Counted from the first letter of the stretch, positions 44,773 through 54,549 are shown. The stretch: DNA of 64,000 nt from Lysinibacillus xylanilyticus (GCF_001708185.1 NZ_MDDN01000005.1:1-64000); one strand, 5' to 3'. The notes: generated by a model from the letters alone, not told the origin. Numbers and translations: made by a program.

Positions 44773-44892
44773 CCACAAACCTCCCACTAATACCTTAGTA
44801 CTACTACGACAAATTTTCTCCATCTTACCATATAATGCACAAATCCATGTCGTTTAAAAGCTAACTCTTGCTTTTACTAACGTTCATACCTA

Positions 44893-44921
44893 AAAATGCG
44901 CCCTCCTATGCAAAAGGCGCA
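44893..44921 (-). terminator. Terminator of putP
   Basis: AATGCGCC / GGGCGCATT hairpin with T-run on the minus strand, about 15 bases past the stop. Confidence 0.85.
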
Positions 44922-44935
44922 TTCTCATTCATTTA

Positions 44936-46420
44936 CTACCGTTCTTCTTTTAGTAATACTTCAGTACGATTGAATTCGTCTTCAATATCCTTATTCGGTT
45001 TATAAGTTACAATACTGACAACTACCGCAACGATTAAGCACACTAAGAAACCTGGAACAATCTCATATAAAGCATCTGATAAAACGTCAATTTTCCCCCA
45101 GATGAAAGCTGTCGCAGCCCCTGCCACCATCCCACTGAGTGCTCCGTAATTCGTCAATTTTCTCCAATATAGTGACAGCAATATTACAGGACCAAATGCC
45201 GCACCGAAGCCTGCCCAAGCGAAGCCCACTAAATTTAAAATAGAACTGTCTGGATTCCATGCTAAAATCGCTGCGACAATAGCTACAACTAAAACAGCGA
45301 CACGGCCAATAAAGACATAATGCTTATCGTCCGCTGTTTTATTAAACAACGCTTTGTAAATGTCTTCTACAAGCGCTGACGAAGTAACAATTAATTGTGA
45401 TGAAATGGTACTCATTACTGCGGCTAATATAGCAGCTAGCATGATGCCTGCAATAAATGGATGGAATAATATTTGACCAAGCACAATAAATACTGTCTCA
45501 GCGTCCTTTAACTCACCTGCATTTTGCTCAAAATACGCCACACCTACCAATGCTGTGGCAAGTGCCCCGAATAGGCTTAACATCATCCAGCCAATACCGA
45601 TACGACGAGCCTGCTTTGTTTCTTTTACTGAGCTAATGGCCATAAAGCGTACGATAATATGTGGTTGTCCAAAATAACCTAGTCCCCATGCAAGTGATGA
45701 AATAACGACTGCCGCTGTTACAGTGGATGGTAATAAGCTCAAATGTTCAGGATCCACCATTTTAATAGAGTCTATTGTGTCTCCAATTCCACCTGTTAAA
45801 AATAATCCGAATAACGGTACAGTAATAAGCGCTAAAAACATAATTAGACCTTGTAAAAAGTCTGTATAACTTACTGCTAAAAATCCTCCAAATAATGTAT
45901 ATGCCACAACAACCCCAGATACAATTAGTAAGCCTGTGTGATAGTCATATCCAAAGGAACTATCGAAAAATTTGCCTCCCGCTACCATTCCTGAAGAAAC
46001 ATAAAATGTAAAAAAGATTAAAATAATAATACCTGACGCAATTCTTATTAACTTTGTATTGTCACGTAAACGATTGTCTAAATAACTCGGAATGGTAATT
46101 GAGTCATTAGAAACTTGTGTATATACACGTAACCTTGGTGCTACCAATAACCAATTCAAATAAGCGCCAATTGTTAAACCAATGGCAATCCAAGCCTCAA
46201 CAAGTCCATTTAAATAGATTGCACCTGGTAAACCCATTAACAACCAGCCAGACATATCTGCCGCACCTGCGCTCAACGCTGTGACAGCAGGACCTAGCGA
46301 ACGCCCACCAAGCATGTAATCCGTTAAATTCGATGTTTTAATAAATGCATACCAACCGATCCCTAGCATAGCGACCATATAAATAATAATCGCAAGTAAT
46401 TGATACATGTTTGCTGACAT
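44936..46420 (-). CDS. putP: Sodium/proline symporter PutP
   Basis: 494-residue SSS-family transporter with 13 expected helices that imports proline with Na+. The N terminus YMLGGRSLGPAVTALSAGAADMSGWLLMGLPGAIYLNGL matches PutP/OpuE. Helix 5-8 signatures include FFTFYVSSGMVAGGKFF and the sodium-site region SSLAWGLGYFGQPHIIVRFMAI. The osmoregulated OpuE is a close paralogue and cannot be separated here. A copy of the dispersed element lies just upstream. Confidence 0.92.
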   Translation of the reverse strand: MSANMYQLLAIIIYMVAMLGIGWYAFIKTSNLTDYMLGGRSLGPAVTALSAGAADMSGWLLMGLPGAIYLNGLVEAWIAIGLTIGAYLNWLLVAPRLRVYTQVSNDSITIPSYLDNRLRDNTKLIRIASGIIILIFFTFYVSSGMVAGGKFFDSSFGYDYHTGLLIVSGVVVAYTLFGGFLAVSYTDFLQGLIMFLALITVPLFGLFLTGGIGDTIDSIKMVDPEHLSLLPSTVTAAVVISSLAWGLGYFGQPHIIVRFMAISSVKETKQARRIGIGWMMLSLFGALATALVGVAYFEQNAGELKDAETVFIVLGQILFHPFIAGIMLAAILAAVMSTISSQLIVTSSALVEDIYKALFNKTADDKHYVFIGRVAVLVVAIVAAILAWNPDSSILNLVGFAWAGFGAAFGPVILLSLYWRKLTNYGALSGMVAGAATAFIWGKIDVLSDALYEIVPGFLVCLIVAVVVSIVTYKPNKDIEDEFNRTEVLLKEER

Positions 46421-46509
46421 ATTTCTCCCCCTCTTTCCCAGTTAGTCTTCTTTAGTAAAAACCTTATAATAAAAATACCATAAATATGGCTCAGCACCAT
46501 AACGTGTAA

Positions 46510-46666
46510 TTGATTTCCATTCCGACTGGGCGCTTTGTTGCTGACGCTACGTAGCGGCAGCAGCAGGATGTTGGTCACGAAGGCGTTATCACAGGACGTG
46601 ATGCTCTTAGCCTTCGTTCCTTTATCGCTGATCCCCAAGGAGTCGCCCAGTCTCCATTCCAATCAA
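46510..46666 (+). repeat. Dispersed hairpin element, copy B (long form)
   Basis: TTGATTTCCATTCC-GACTGGGCG ... CGCCCAGTC-TCCATTCC-AATCAA. The nine-base arm and the outer hexamers pair perfectly. The internal hairpin ACGAAGGC-ATCAC / GTGAT-GCCTTCGT is present (46577-46620). Lies between divergent putP and the methyltransferase gene. Confidence 0.88.
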
Positions 46667-46845
46667 CTTATACACAATACATATATCTTAACAAATGTCA
46701 TCCACAACTTTGGGTGAAGATTAACAAATAGACAATTTAACCTATAATCATTCAGAAAACTAATTCCGAAATGTAAAGTAACATTGTACTGCATAAAATG
46801 TGATAAACTAGTGCCATCTATTACACGATAAAGAAGGCGAAATGT

Positions 46846-48006
46846 ATGACATTTGAAGAAATGAAAGAACAGCTTATGGAGCTAATTTTACAACAGCAGC
46901 TCGTTACTGCTACAATCAGTCAACCCCGTATGAAATCAAACGAAGTAAAACGCATCAAACTAAAGCCTCTGTTGCTTAAGGATGTTTATCATATACAAAT
47001 TGAATACCAATTTGAACGTATTTTAAAACACGAAAACATTCTATTAGAAGATTTCCCTGCGAAGCTAGAAGCCATTTTGAACGATTACCGTCAAGCACAT
47101 ATTGATTTTATGGATGAAAAAGTACATGTACAACTATCAAAAAAGAACAAAGTACTATGGAAATCTGATAAATCCTCGGCTCCAAAGCAAGTAAACTTAG
47201 CACATAATCGTAAGAAAAACTATTTACTAACTGAGGATAAGCCATACCCCTTTTTAATTCGTCTTGGGGTGCAAACAGAAGAAGGAAAAATAAAAAAACA
47301 AAAATACGATAAATTTAAACAAATTAACCGCTTCATCGAATTTATAGATGATGCATTAACATATTTACAAAAGGATCGTCAGGTTCGTATTTTAGATTTC
47401 GGCTCAGGTAAATCCTATTTAACATTCGCCCTATACCATTATTTAAAAGTTGAAAAAGGCCTAGATATCCGTGTCACTGGCTTAGATTTAAAGAAAGAAG
47501 TCATTGAAGAATGTTCACGAATTGCACAGGATTTAGGCTATGAGCAACTCGAATTTCAAGTAGGAGATATTAATGATTATAATGATGAGTCTGCTGTGGA
47601 CATGGTGGTGACGCTTCACGCCTGTGATGTTGCTACAGATATGGCATTAGCTCGCGCTGTAAAATGGGGAGCGAGTGTTATTTTAAGTGTTCCTTGTTGC
47701 CAACATGAGCTAAATCGCCAACTTAACACACCAGCACTTGATATCATGCTTCAGCACGGCCTAGTACGGGAACGTTTCGCAGCGCTCGCAACCGACGCAA
47801 TCCGAGCAGAAATTTTATCACTTGTTGGCTACGAGGCTCAATTACTGGAATTTATTGATATGGAAAATACACCGAAAAACATTCTCATCCGAGCATATCG
47901 TACAGGCAAAAAGCCAAGCTTAGAACAACGTGCTCACTATGATGCATTTTTAAAGTTACTAAATGCTACACCATTTTTAGCAAAAGAGTTACAAGAGTAC
48001 TTGTAA
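46846..48006 (+). CDS. Class I SAM-dependent methyltransferase (Methyltransf_32-like)
   Basis: 386-residue protein. The N-terminal 180 residues are a charged substrate-binding part (KSNEVKRIKLKPLLLKDVYHIQ, then AHNRKKNYLL). Residues about 180-330 form a Rossmann methyltransferase: motif I RILDFGSGKSYLTFALYHYL, acidic end VTGLDLKKEV, motif IV VDMVVTLHACDVATDMAL and SVPCCQHELN. The combination with THxCDxATD resembles the GSTCD/Methyltransf_32 group thought to act on RNA. The substrate is unknown. Monocistronic, with a strong convergent terminator after it. Confidence 0.85.
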   Translation: MTFEEMKEQLMELILQQQLVTATISQPRMKSNEVKRIKLKPLLLKDVYHIQIEYQFERILKHENILLEDFPAKLEAILNDYRQAHIDFMDEKVHVQLSKKNKVLWKSDKSSAPKQVNLAHNRKKNYLLTEDKPYPFLIRLGVQTEEGKIKKQKYDKFKQINRFIEFIDDALTYLQKDRQVRILDFGSGKSYLTFALYHYLKVEKGLDIRVTGLDLKKEVIEECSRIAQDLGYEQLEFQVGDINDYNDESAVDMVVTLHACDVATDMALARAVKWGASVILSVPCCQHELNRQLNTPALDIMLQHGLVRERFAALATDAIRAEILSLVGYEAQLLEFIDMENTPKNILIRAYRTGKKPSLEQRAHYDAFLKLLNATPFLAKELQEYL

Positions 48007-48088
48007 CCTATTCACGAATATTTGTGATCGAAGTGAGCGTATTTGTCTTCTTGCTGCTCGTATTTCTAAATTTTGTTCAATCAAATGG

Positions 48089-48121
48089 AAAGGGCAGTCC
48101 AAAACATCTGGACCGCCCTTT
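48089..48121. terminator. Bidirectional terminator after the methyltransferase and ABC permease
   Basis: GAAAGGGCAGTCC / GGACCGCCCTTTC hairpin between convergent genes. Confidence 0.9.
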
Positions 48122-48125
48122 CAAA

Positions 48126-49442
48126 TTATAGTTCTTGTCGTAACGCTTGGATTACGTCAATTTTAGTGGCCTTACGCGCTGGGCGATAGCCTGAAATCAT
48201 CGCTACACCAATACTAATCGCTGATGCAATGATAACAAGCTGCCACGGAATTAATGAAAATATAATATCACTTTTACTAAAAGCATCTTCACCTGTTGCT
48301 GCTTCAAGAATTAAAGGCAATGCAGCATTTGCCACAAAGCTAATGACATACGAAATTGCTACAGCTATCAAAGTACCCACAATACCGATGAAGGTGCTTT
48401 CCATTAAGAACAATCGTTGAATAAGCTTCGGACTTGCCCCGATTGCCTTTAAAACACCGATTTCACGAGTACGCTCTGTAACTGCCATTGTCATAGTATT
48501 GAAAATACCAATTGATGCGATTAATACAGCAATTGTTCCTACAAATATTAAACCGATTTTTAACACTAGGAAAAATACATTCATTTGATCCAGTTCTTCA
48601 GTAACCGAGTATACGCTATAACCTTTATCTTTTAGTTTGTCTAATATCGGCTTAACATTTTCCATACTATCAGCAAAAATATTAAACTCCGAATAAAACA
48701 TTTCATCCTCTTTAACATCACCTGCTACTAAATTTGCAGCTAGCACAGGCTTTTGCTCTACATCCACATAAATTGAGTTATTTATCATCCAATCATTAGA
48801 AGGCTTCTCCATCACACCGACAATTGTATATTTCATCTTCTCTGTCTCTTCTACAGTACCCGTATTAGGAACTAAAGACATTTCAATCTCTTTACCGATT
48901 AAAGATTCCTTATACCCTTCTTCATTGCCATCATAATACGTGCCTTCCACTTCAGCTTTTTTATTTTTTTCAACAATAATATTGCGCTCAGCATCATTTA
49001 ATAATGTTTGAGCAAAATGATAACCTACAATGATTTCGTTTGGCTTTGATGGATACTTCCCTTCCGCAAGCTTGCCATTCACTTGCTCAAAATTCTGCAT
49101 ATTAGTAACGTACAAATTAGAGTTTGTATCACGTCCCTCAAAAAATGAGTGTGCTGACGCATTGACAGTAATCGTTTCGAGCACCGTTTCCACATGCTCT
49201 ATACCTTTTATTTCATGTATTTCATCTTCAGTAAATTGTTTATCGCCAAACACTTGAATTTTCGTAACTTTTTCATTTGATAGTATTTCATTGCGTAATG
49301 AATCTTGAAGCCCAAATCCGACTGATGCAAGGACAATTAAAAATGCACAGCCCATTGTTGCTGCTAACACAGTCATAAAAACGCGTACTTTATTTTTCTT
49401 TATATGCTGTGTTACAAAATCTAATTGATCTTTAAATAACAT
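48126..49442 (-). CDS. MacB/FtsX-type ABC exporter permease
   Basis: 438-residue permease. N-terminal helix FMTVLAATMGCAFLIVLASVGFGL, a periplasmic-core-type extracellular domain (residues about 45-280) and three C-terminal FtsX helices (IGLIFVGTIAVLIASIGIFNTMTMAVTERTREIGVLKAIGAS contains the coupling motif; then GIVGTLIAVAISYVISFV and LVIIASAISIGVAMISGYRPARKA). Such mechanotransmitters export peptides or lipoproteins or drive cell-envelope signalling. It lies 1 base from the ATPase gene, so they form one unit. No two-component system adjoins, so a bacitracin-type role is not supported. Confidence 0.9.
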   Translation of the reverse strand: MLFKDQLDFVTQHIKKNKVRVFMTVLAATMGCAFLIVLASVGFGLQDSLRNEILSNEKVTKIQVFGDKQFTEDEIHEIKGIEHVETVLETITVNASAHSFFEGRDTNSNLYVTNMQNFEQVNGKLAEGKYPSKPNEIIVGYHFAQTLLNDAERNIIVEKNKKAEVEGTYYDGNEEGYKESLIGKEIEMSLVPNTGTVEETEKMKYTIVGVMEKPSNDWMINNSIYVDVEQKPVLAANLVAGDVKEDEMFYSEFNIFADSMENVKPILDKLKDKGYSVYSVTEELDQMNVFFLVLKIGLIFVGTIAVLIASIGIFNTMTMAVTERTREIGVLKAIGASPKLIQRLFLMESTFIGIVGTLIAVAISYVISFVANAALPLILEAATGEDAFSKSDIIFSLIPWQLVIIASAISIGVAMISGYRPARKATKIDVIQALRQEL

Positions 49443-49443
49443 G

Positions 49444-50130
49444 CTATACTTCCTCCTTCACAAGCTCACCATCGTACATACGGAAATGTCGATGTGCTAT
49501 TGTCGCTACTTCCTCGTCGTGAGTAATAATGACAAATGTTAAACCAAGCTCACGGTTTAAACTTTGAATAAGCAACAATATATCTTGCTCTGTTTCTGAA
49601 TCAAGACTTCCTGTCGGCTCATCCGCCAACAAAATAGGTGGATTTGTAATCAGAGCTCTGGCAATACTAACACGCTGTTGCTGACCACCCGATAATTCAT
49701 TTGGATAATGGTCTGCCACCTCCGTTAGACCCACCTTGTCCATTATTTTTTTCACCTTTGCTTTACGCACAGCTTTCTTAGTACCCTGTAATTTTAATGG
49801 CAGTTCTATATTTTCAAACGCCGTTAAGCCAGGCATCAGTTGAAAGTTTTGAAAGATAAATCCGAACTGTTGCAAGCGAAAAGCTGCACTCTCTGCTTCC
49901 GTGAGATTAGCTATTTCCTTTCCGTTGATCTTAATAGAACCTTGTTCAGATTTCATAAATCCAGCTAACGTTTGTAATAAAGTTGATTTTCCAGAGCCAC
50001 TTTTACCAACAATTGCGACAATTTCCCCTTTTTTCACCTCGAAGTTGACACCTTTTAATACCGGAACCTGTTTTTCCTTGCCTTTTTTTCCTATTAAAAA
50101 TGTATGTTGTAAGTTCTCGACTTGAATCAT
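49444..50130 (-). CDS. MacB/LolD-type ABC exporter ATP-binding protein
   Basis: About 228-residue ATPase of the MacB/LolD group. Walker A GKSGSGKSTLLQTLAG, Q loop FGFIFQNFQLMPGLTAFENIELPL, signature LSGGQQQRVSIARALI, Walker B ILLADEPTGSLD, H loop VIITHDEEVA. ATG 50130 is used; a TTG two codons earlier has slightly better spacing to the AAGGGG motif. Cotranscribed with the permease gene. Confidence 0.93.
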   Translation of the reverse strand: MIQVENLQHTFLIGKKGKEKQVPVLKGVNFEVKKGEIVAIVGKSGSGKSTLLQTLAGFMKSEQGSIKINGKEIANLTEAESAAFRLQQFGFIFQNFQLMPGLTAFENIELPLKLQGTKKAVRKAKVKKIMDKVGLTEVADHYPNELSGGQQQRVSIARALITNPPILLADEPTGSLDSETEQDILLLIQSLNRELGLTFVIITHDEEVATIAHRHFRMYDGELVKEEV

Positions 50131-50136
50131 TGTCAA

Positions 50137-50548
50137 ATAAACGCCCCTTCCTCATGCTTTCTCCATTGTAGTCAAGAATTCTTAATAAAGTTGAAGGATA
50201 AAAATGAAGATATTCTTAAGAAAAAGGGAAAACTTTTAGCAAAGCGACACCTTTACATTTCCTTTACAATTCAACTGAAAATTTTTTCTGAAATATTATG
50301 TCCAGATAGTATAATTTGTGTATTAAACAGCAGGTATGAATCTTTAAAAACACTATTTTTAAAGTGTTTATCTGTATTAATAAAAACAAATACAGTGATA
50401 CTTTTATTATTTTGTGAACAAATTGTATATTACAGGATTGTAAATTTTTTTGTAGAATCGAAGAATTTTATGTAGATAATTTAAAGATTTTGTTATGATA
50501 GTAAAGTTTAGAGGCCAATTTAATTATATCCAGGAGGATTCGATTTAC
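50137..50548. other. Intergenic region between ABC exporter and DUF47-Pit operon
   Basis: AT-rich, no gene. On the plus strand TTTACA occurs twice 11 bases apart (50252-50257 and 50263-50268), the spacing of PhoP-box repeats. It lies almost 300 bases from the DUF47 start, so relevance is doubtful. Confidence 0.3.
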
Positions 50549-51169
50549 ATGCTTAACTCAAAAAAACAAGACCCTTTCTTTATAGCTTTGCATAAAATTG
50601 CTGAGAATATGAGAGAGGCCGTACATTACGCAAATGATTTTCGTATTAACAGTGTAGCTGACCTAAAAGAGATTAGCATTACTATGAAAAATTACGAAAC
50701 AGCTGGTGATAAACTTATTCATGAACTGATCGTGATGCTAAACAAATCATTTATGACACCTATCGAACGCGAAGATATTCTCGAATTTGCTATTCGTATG
50801 GACGATGTATTAGATGGTACAGAGCATTGTATCGCTCATTTTGAAATGTTTTCCCTAACAGAAGTTGATGAATCAATGCGTATTTTCTTAGGCTATATTT
50901 CAAAAAGTGCTGACGAAATTGTTAAAGCAACAGAAGAGTTAAAGAAAAAGAATCTTATTGGCATGCGCCCACACGCAATTCTTATTAAAGACTACGAGCG
51001 TGAATGTGATGAAGTACAACGTTCATCTATTAAAAAATTATTTGTAAATGAAAAAGATCCAATTCGACTTATTAAATATAAAGATATATATGAGCAACTT
51101 GAAGATATCGCTGATCATTGCCAAAACGTTGCAAATACAATGGAAACAATTATCATGCGTAATGCGTAA
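50549..51169 (+). CDS. DUF47 / PhoU-like phosphate transport regulator (YkaA-like)
   Basis: About 206-residue helical protein of the DUF47 family, PhoU-like proteins found next to Pit phosphate transporters. Helical segments FIALHKIAENMREAVHYAND, TMKNYETAGDKLIHELIVMLNKSFMTPIEREDILEFAIRMDDVLDGTEH and EQLEDIADHCQNVANTMETI show the ExxxD metal-cluster-type residues (E/D patterns) of PhoU. ATG 50549 has AGGAGG 11 bases before it; the frame opens 54 bases earlier without one. Followed after 20 bases by the transporter gene. Confidence 0.92.
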   Translation: MLNSKKQDPFFIALHKIAENMREAVHYANDFRINSVADLKEISITMKNYETAGDKLIHELIVMLNKSFMTPIEREDILEFAIRMDDVLDGTEHCIAHFEMFSLTEVDESMRIFLGYISKSADEIVKATEELKKKNLIGMRPHAILIKDYERECDEVQRSSIKKLFVNEKDPIRLIKYKDIYEQLEDIADHCQNVANTMETIIMRNA

Positions 51170-51189
51170 TTAGGAGATGGGCACTTACA

Positions 51190-52206
51190 ATGAACACAAT
51201 CATTATTCTAACCGTACTGGTCGTTATCTTTGCCCTAACATTTGACTTTATCAATGGCTTCCACGATACAGCAAATGCTATCGCAACTTCAGTTTCCACT
51301 AGAGCATTGAAACCTCGTGTAGCTATCCTGCTGGCTGCAACGATGAACTTTATCGGAGCGATTACCTTCGTCGGAGTTGCAAAGGCTCTAACAAAAGACA
51401 TTGTAGATCCATTCGCTTTAAATGCCTTTCCAGGAGACACGACAGGCTCAGTCGTTATTTTAGCAGCATTAATTTCAGCTATTGTTTGGAACTTACTAAC
51501 ATGGTATTTCGGTATTCCATCAAGTTCTTCTCACACTCTGATTGGATCCATTGCTGGTGCAGCAGTTGCATCTTCCGGCTTCGGAGTTCTAAACTATAGC
51601 GGTTTTACTAAAATCATTATGGCACTAGTGCTATCTCCAATCCTTGCGATTTGCGCTGGCTTTATTATGATGACACTATTTAAATTATTGTTTAAAAACT
51701 TGAATTTATATCGTACGAACAAAGGTTTCCGTACAATGCAAATTTTCACTGCTGCCATTCAATCTTTTACACATGGTACAAACGATGCACAAAAAGCAAT
51801 GGGAATTATGACGATGGCATTAATCGCCGCTGGTTTGCATACAGGAGATGAAATTCCTTTTTGGGTACGAGCATCAGCAGCAACTGCAATGGGGCTTGGT
51901 ACCTCTATCGGTGGCTATAAGATTATTAAAACAGTCGGCGGTAAAATCATGAAAATCCGTCCTGTAAATGGGGTAGCAGCAGATTTAGCTTCTGCTTCAG
52001 TTATCTTTGGTGCTACATTAATTCACCTGCCAGTATCCACAACACACGTTATTTCTTCCTCTATCATGGGTGTCGGCTCGGCACAACGTGTTCGTGGTGT
52101 AAACTGGGGAATGGCACGTAAAATCGTAACTACTTGGATTATTACAATGCCAATTTCAGCCGTTATGGCAGCTGTTATTTACTTCTTGTTAGCTTTATTC
52201 TTTTAA
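51190..52206 (+). CDS. pit: Low-affinity inorganic phosphate transporter (Pit family)
   Basis: 338-residue Pit-family transporter importing phosphate, often as a metal-phosphate complex, by proton symport. The duplicated PiT signature is seen in both halves: FDFINGFHDTANAIATSVSTRALKP and SFTHGTNDAQKAMGIMTMAL. Also SSSHTLIGSIAGAAVASSG and LPVSTTHVISSSIMGVG. About ten helices. Partner DUF47 gene upstream as in B. subtilis ykaAB. Confidence 0.95.
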   Translation: MNTIIILTVLVVIFALTFDFINGFHDTANAIATSVSTRALKPRVAILLAATMNFIGAITFVGVAKALTKDIVDPFALNAFPGDTTGSVVILAALISAIVWNLLTWYFGIPSSSSHTLIGSIAGAAVASSGFGVLNYSGFTKIIMALVLSPILAICAGFIMMTLFKLLFKNLNLYRTNKGFRTMQIFTAAIQSFTHGTNDAQKAMGIMTMALIAAGLHTGDEIPFWVRASAATAMGLGTSIGGYKIIKTVGGKIMKIRPVNGVAADLASASVIFGATLIHLPVSTTHVISSSIMGVGSAQRVRGVNWGMARKIVTTWIITMPISAVMAAVIYFLLALFF

Positions 52207-52268
52207 CTTCTTTCCTGAAAGAAGTTAAAGCCGATTCCGGACGAAATTATGCCAAGGCATAATTGATT
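52202..52268 (+). repeat. Short repeat, left copy flanking the MMPL gene
   Basis: Begins with the near-perfect hairpin TTTAACTTCTTTC / GAAAGAAGTTAAA, then CCGGACGAAATTATGCC-AAGGCATAATTGAT, itself palindromic. Its complement recurs at 54497-54549. It overlaps the pit stop codon and may serve as part of its 3' end. Confidence 0.65.
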
Positions 52269-52284
52269 TTGATCGCATACTAAG

Positions 52285-52310
52285 ACTCCTGTTCCTTATC
52301 GGACAGGAGT
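52285..52310 (+). terminator. Terminator of the DUF47-pit operon
   Basis: ACTCCTGT / ACAGGAGT hairpin followed by TTTT, 79 bases past the pit stop. Confidence 0.82.
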
Positions 52311-52379
52311 TTTTACATTATCACACGACAAAATGTGACACATCCTTTACACTATTTATAAGGAGGATCGTACACTACT

Positions 52380-54494
52380 ATGAAAACTTTTTCAGCCTTT
52401 ATTACAGCTCACGCAAAAGCTATCGTGGCAATATGGTTCGTCATTTTTATAGCGATGGCTATGTTTGCCATACAACTTCCAAGCAAGCTTCAAGGAGACG
52501 GCTTTTTTGTTGAAGGAGATCATACCTACGTCACAAATGAGCTGGCAGAAACATTTGATTTGCCTTCTGATACAATCTTAGTCGTATTTGATCCGGCCGA
52601 GGATAAGAAAATTCAAGATACTTTAAAAAAGTTAGAAAAAGTAAAGGAGATTCATTCAATCCAGTCACCGCTTGATGATCCTTCTTTACAAAAGAATGGT
52701 ATAGCCTATGCAATGGTTCATATTAAAAATGATGTTGACAATCTACCTGATGTAGTGAAGGACATCCGTTCTTTAATAGAGGATGACGGAGTGAGCATTA
52801 CAGGTGGGCCTGTTATTTCAGAGGACATTAATACAGCCAGTCAAAAGGATTTGGCGTCAGCGGAAGCAATTGGCTTACCAATCGCCATCATAGTGCTATT
52901 ACTAGCTTTTGGTACTGTTGTAGCCTCAATCTTACCGATCATTATTGGTGTTGTCACTGTTGTAACTGCGTTCGGAATTTTAACACTGCTTAGCGGTAAT
53001 GTGAATTTATCGATTTTTGTGTTAAATATAGTACCTATGCTTGGACTAGCATTAAGCATTGATTTCGCCTTATTGTTTATTAACCGATATCGCGAAGAAC
53101 GTGCCCATACATCCATTGTACAAGCTATTCAAACCGCTATACAGACAGCTGGCCGTTCTATCATCTTTTCTGCTGTTTGCGTCATGATCGGTTTAGGTGC
53201 CATGATTGTCATTGACGTCGAAATATTTCACAATATCGCTTTAGGAGGCACCATTGTTGTATTACTTGCCGTACTTTCTGGCTTAACCTTGCTTCCTGCT
53301 ACTATGACACTATTAGGGGACCGCCTAAATAAATGGCGATTATTACGTGTAAAGCCTGGTGGCGCAAATCGTTGGCGTGGCTTTGCAGGTTTTGTTATGA
53401 AACATCCAGTGACCATCGTTATTGTAGCATTATTATTACTAGGTATTGGTATGATTCCATTGAAGGATATTAAACTTACCATTCCTCAGGTGGATTCATT
53501 ACCAACAAAATATGAGGCACGTGCAGCGTATGATAAATTAGATGAAACGTTCGGACTTGGTGATACCTCAACTTTATATTTACTAGCAGAACGTAAGGAA
53601 GGCTGGGAAGATAGTGAGGCCCGAGAGCTTATTTACACTATTCAAGAAAAGCTACTCGATGACCCACTGGTAAATGATGTCGCAACCATTTATACGACTG
53701 CGAACATTAAGTCACCCGAGGAACTAACTGCTTCTTTGGAAATTCCACAAGTGGCAGAACAATTAAAACCAATTCAAGATACGTTTTCTAAGGGCAATCA
53801 ACTCTTTATCCCAATTACATTGGATGCAGCTGGTTCATCAACTACCGCTCAAAAATTCGCTCGAACTTGGAAAGATCAAGATTTAGGTGTCAATTTTGCA
53901 CTCGGCGGTCCTGCGAAATTCAACCAAGAAATTTTTGATGAAATCTCTAGTAAAATTCTCTTGGCCGTATCCATTATTATCATATCAACATTCTTTATTT
54001 TAATGCTCGCTTTCCGTTCGATTTTAATCCCACTGAAAGCGATTATTATGAATATCATTGGACTTTCATCAGCCTTCGGTATTCTCGTCTATATTTTCCA
54101 ATACGGACATTTGGGAATTGAAGCTGGAACGATTGTACTCATAATTCCAGTCATTGTATTTTGTCTTGTATTCGGCTTAAGTATGGACTATGAAGTCTTT
54201 TTAATATCACGTATTCAAGAGGAATATCAAAAAGGTGCGGATAATACACGCGCTACGATTGAGGGTCTAACCTCTACAAGTCGTATCATTACGTCAGCAG
54301 CGCTTATTATGATTGTCATAACAGGGGCATTCGCTTTCACAGATGTGATGCCAGTGAAGCAAATTGGTGTTGGTATAGCCATTGCAGTCGCCATCGATGC
54401 AACTATTATTCGTCTAATGCTCGTACCAAGTCTTATGAAGCTCCTCGGGGATTGGAATTGGTGGCTACCCTTTGCGAAGAAACAGAATAGATAG
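52380..54494 (+). CDS. MMPL-family RND transporter (YdfJ-like)
   Basis: 704-residue RND-superfamily exporter of the MMPL type, 12 helices in two repeats with two extracellular loops (residues about 35-165 and 365-520). Helix 4 of each half carries the expected polar residues: GLALSIDFALLFINRYREE (first half, Asp) and FGLSMDYEVFLISRIQEEY (second half, Asp-Tyr). These match MmpL/YdfJ proteins, which move lipids or amphipathic drugs using proton force. Substrate unknown. RBS AAGGAGG before ATG. Flanked by an inverted pair of short repeats. Confidence 0.92.
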   Translation: MKTFSAFITAHAKAIVAIWFVIFIAMAMFAIQLPSKLQGDGFFVEGDHTYVTNELAETFDLPSDTILVVFDPAEDKKIQDTLKKLEKVKEIHSIQSPLDDPSLQKNGIAYAMVHIKNDVDNLPDVVKDIRSLIEDDGVSITGGPVISEDINTASQKDLASAEAIGLPIAIIVLLLAFGTVVASILPIIIGVVTVVTAFGILTLLSGNVNLSIFVLNIVPMLGLALSIDFALLFINRYREERAHTSIVQAIQTAIQTAGRSIIFSAVCVMIGLGAMIVIDVEIFHNIALGGTIVVLLAVLSGLTLLPATMTLLGDRLNKWRLLRVKPGGANRWRGFAGFVMKHPVTIVIVALLLLGIGMIPLKDIKLTIPQVDSLPTKYEARAAYDKLDETFGLGDTSTLYLLAERKEGWEDSEARELIYTIQEKLLDDPLVNDVATIYTTANIKSPEELTASLEIPQVAEQLKPIQDTFSKGNQLFIPITLDAAGSSTTAQKFARTWKDQDLGVNFALGGPAKFNQEIFDEISSKILLAVSIIIISTFFILMLAFRSILIPLKAIIMNIIGLSSAFGILVYIFQYGHLGIEAGTIVLIIPVIVFCLVFGLSMDYEVFLISRIQEEYQKGADNTRATIEGLTSTSRIITSAALIMIVITGAFAFTDVMPVKQIGVGIAIAVAIDATIIRLMLVPSLMKLLGDWNWWLPFAKKQNR

Positions 54495-54496
54495 AG

Positions 54497-54549
54497 ATCA
54501 ATTATAGCTTGGCATAATTACGTCCGAAGTCGACTGAAAGAAGTAAAAA
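54497..54549 (-). repeat. Short repeat, right copy flanking the MMPL gene
   Basis: Complement reads ACTTCTTTCAGTCGACTTCGGACGTAATTATGCC-AAGCTATAATTGAT across two parts, aligning with 52202-52268 but lacking the hairpin arm GAAAGAAGTTAAA. Confidence 0.6.

Noticed and set aside
46535-46717. 60-residue frame with KALSQDVMLLAFVPLSLIPK
   Set aside because: It lies wholly in element copy B, and the same peptide arises from copy F. It is structural repeat DNA, not a conserved protein.
50252-50268. PhoP box for the DUF47-pit operon
   Set aside because: Only two TTTACA repeats with 11-bp spacing, nearly 300 bases from the start codon; chance occurrence in AT-rich DNA is likely.
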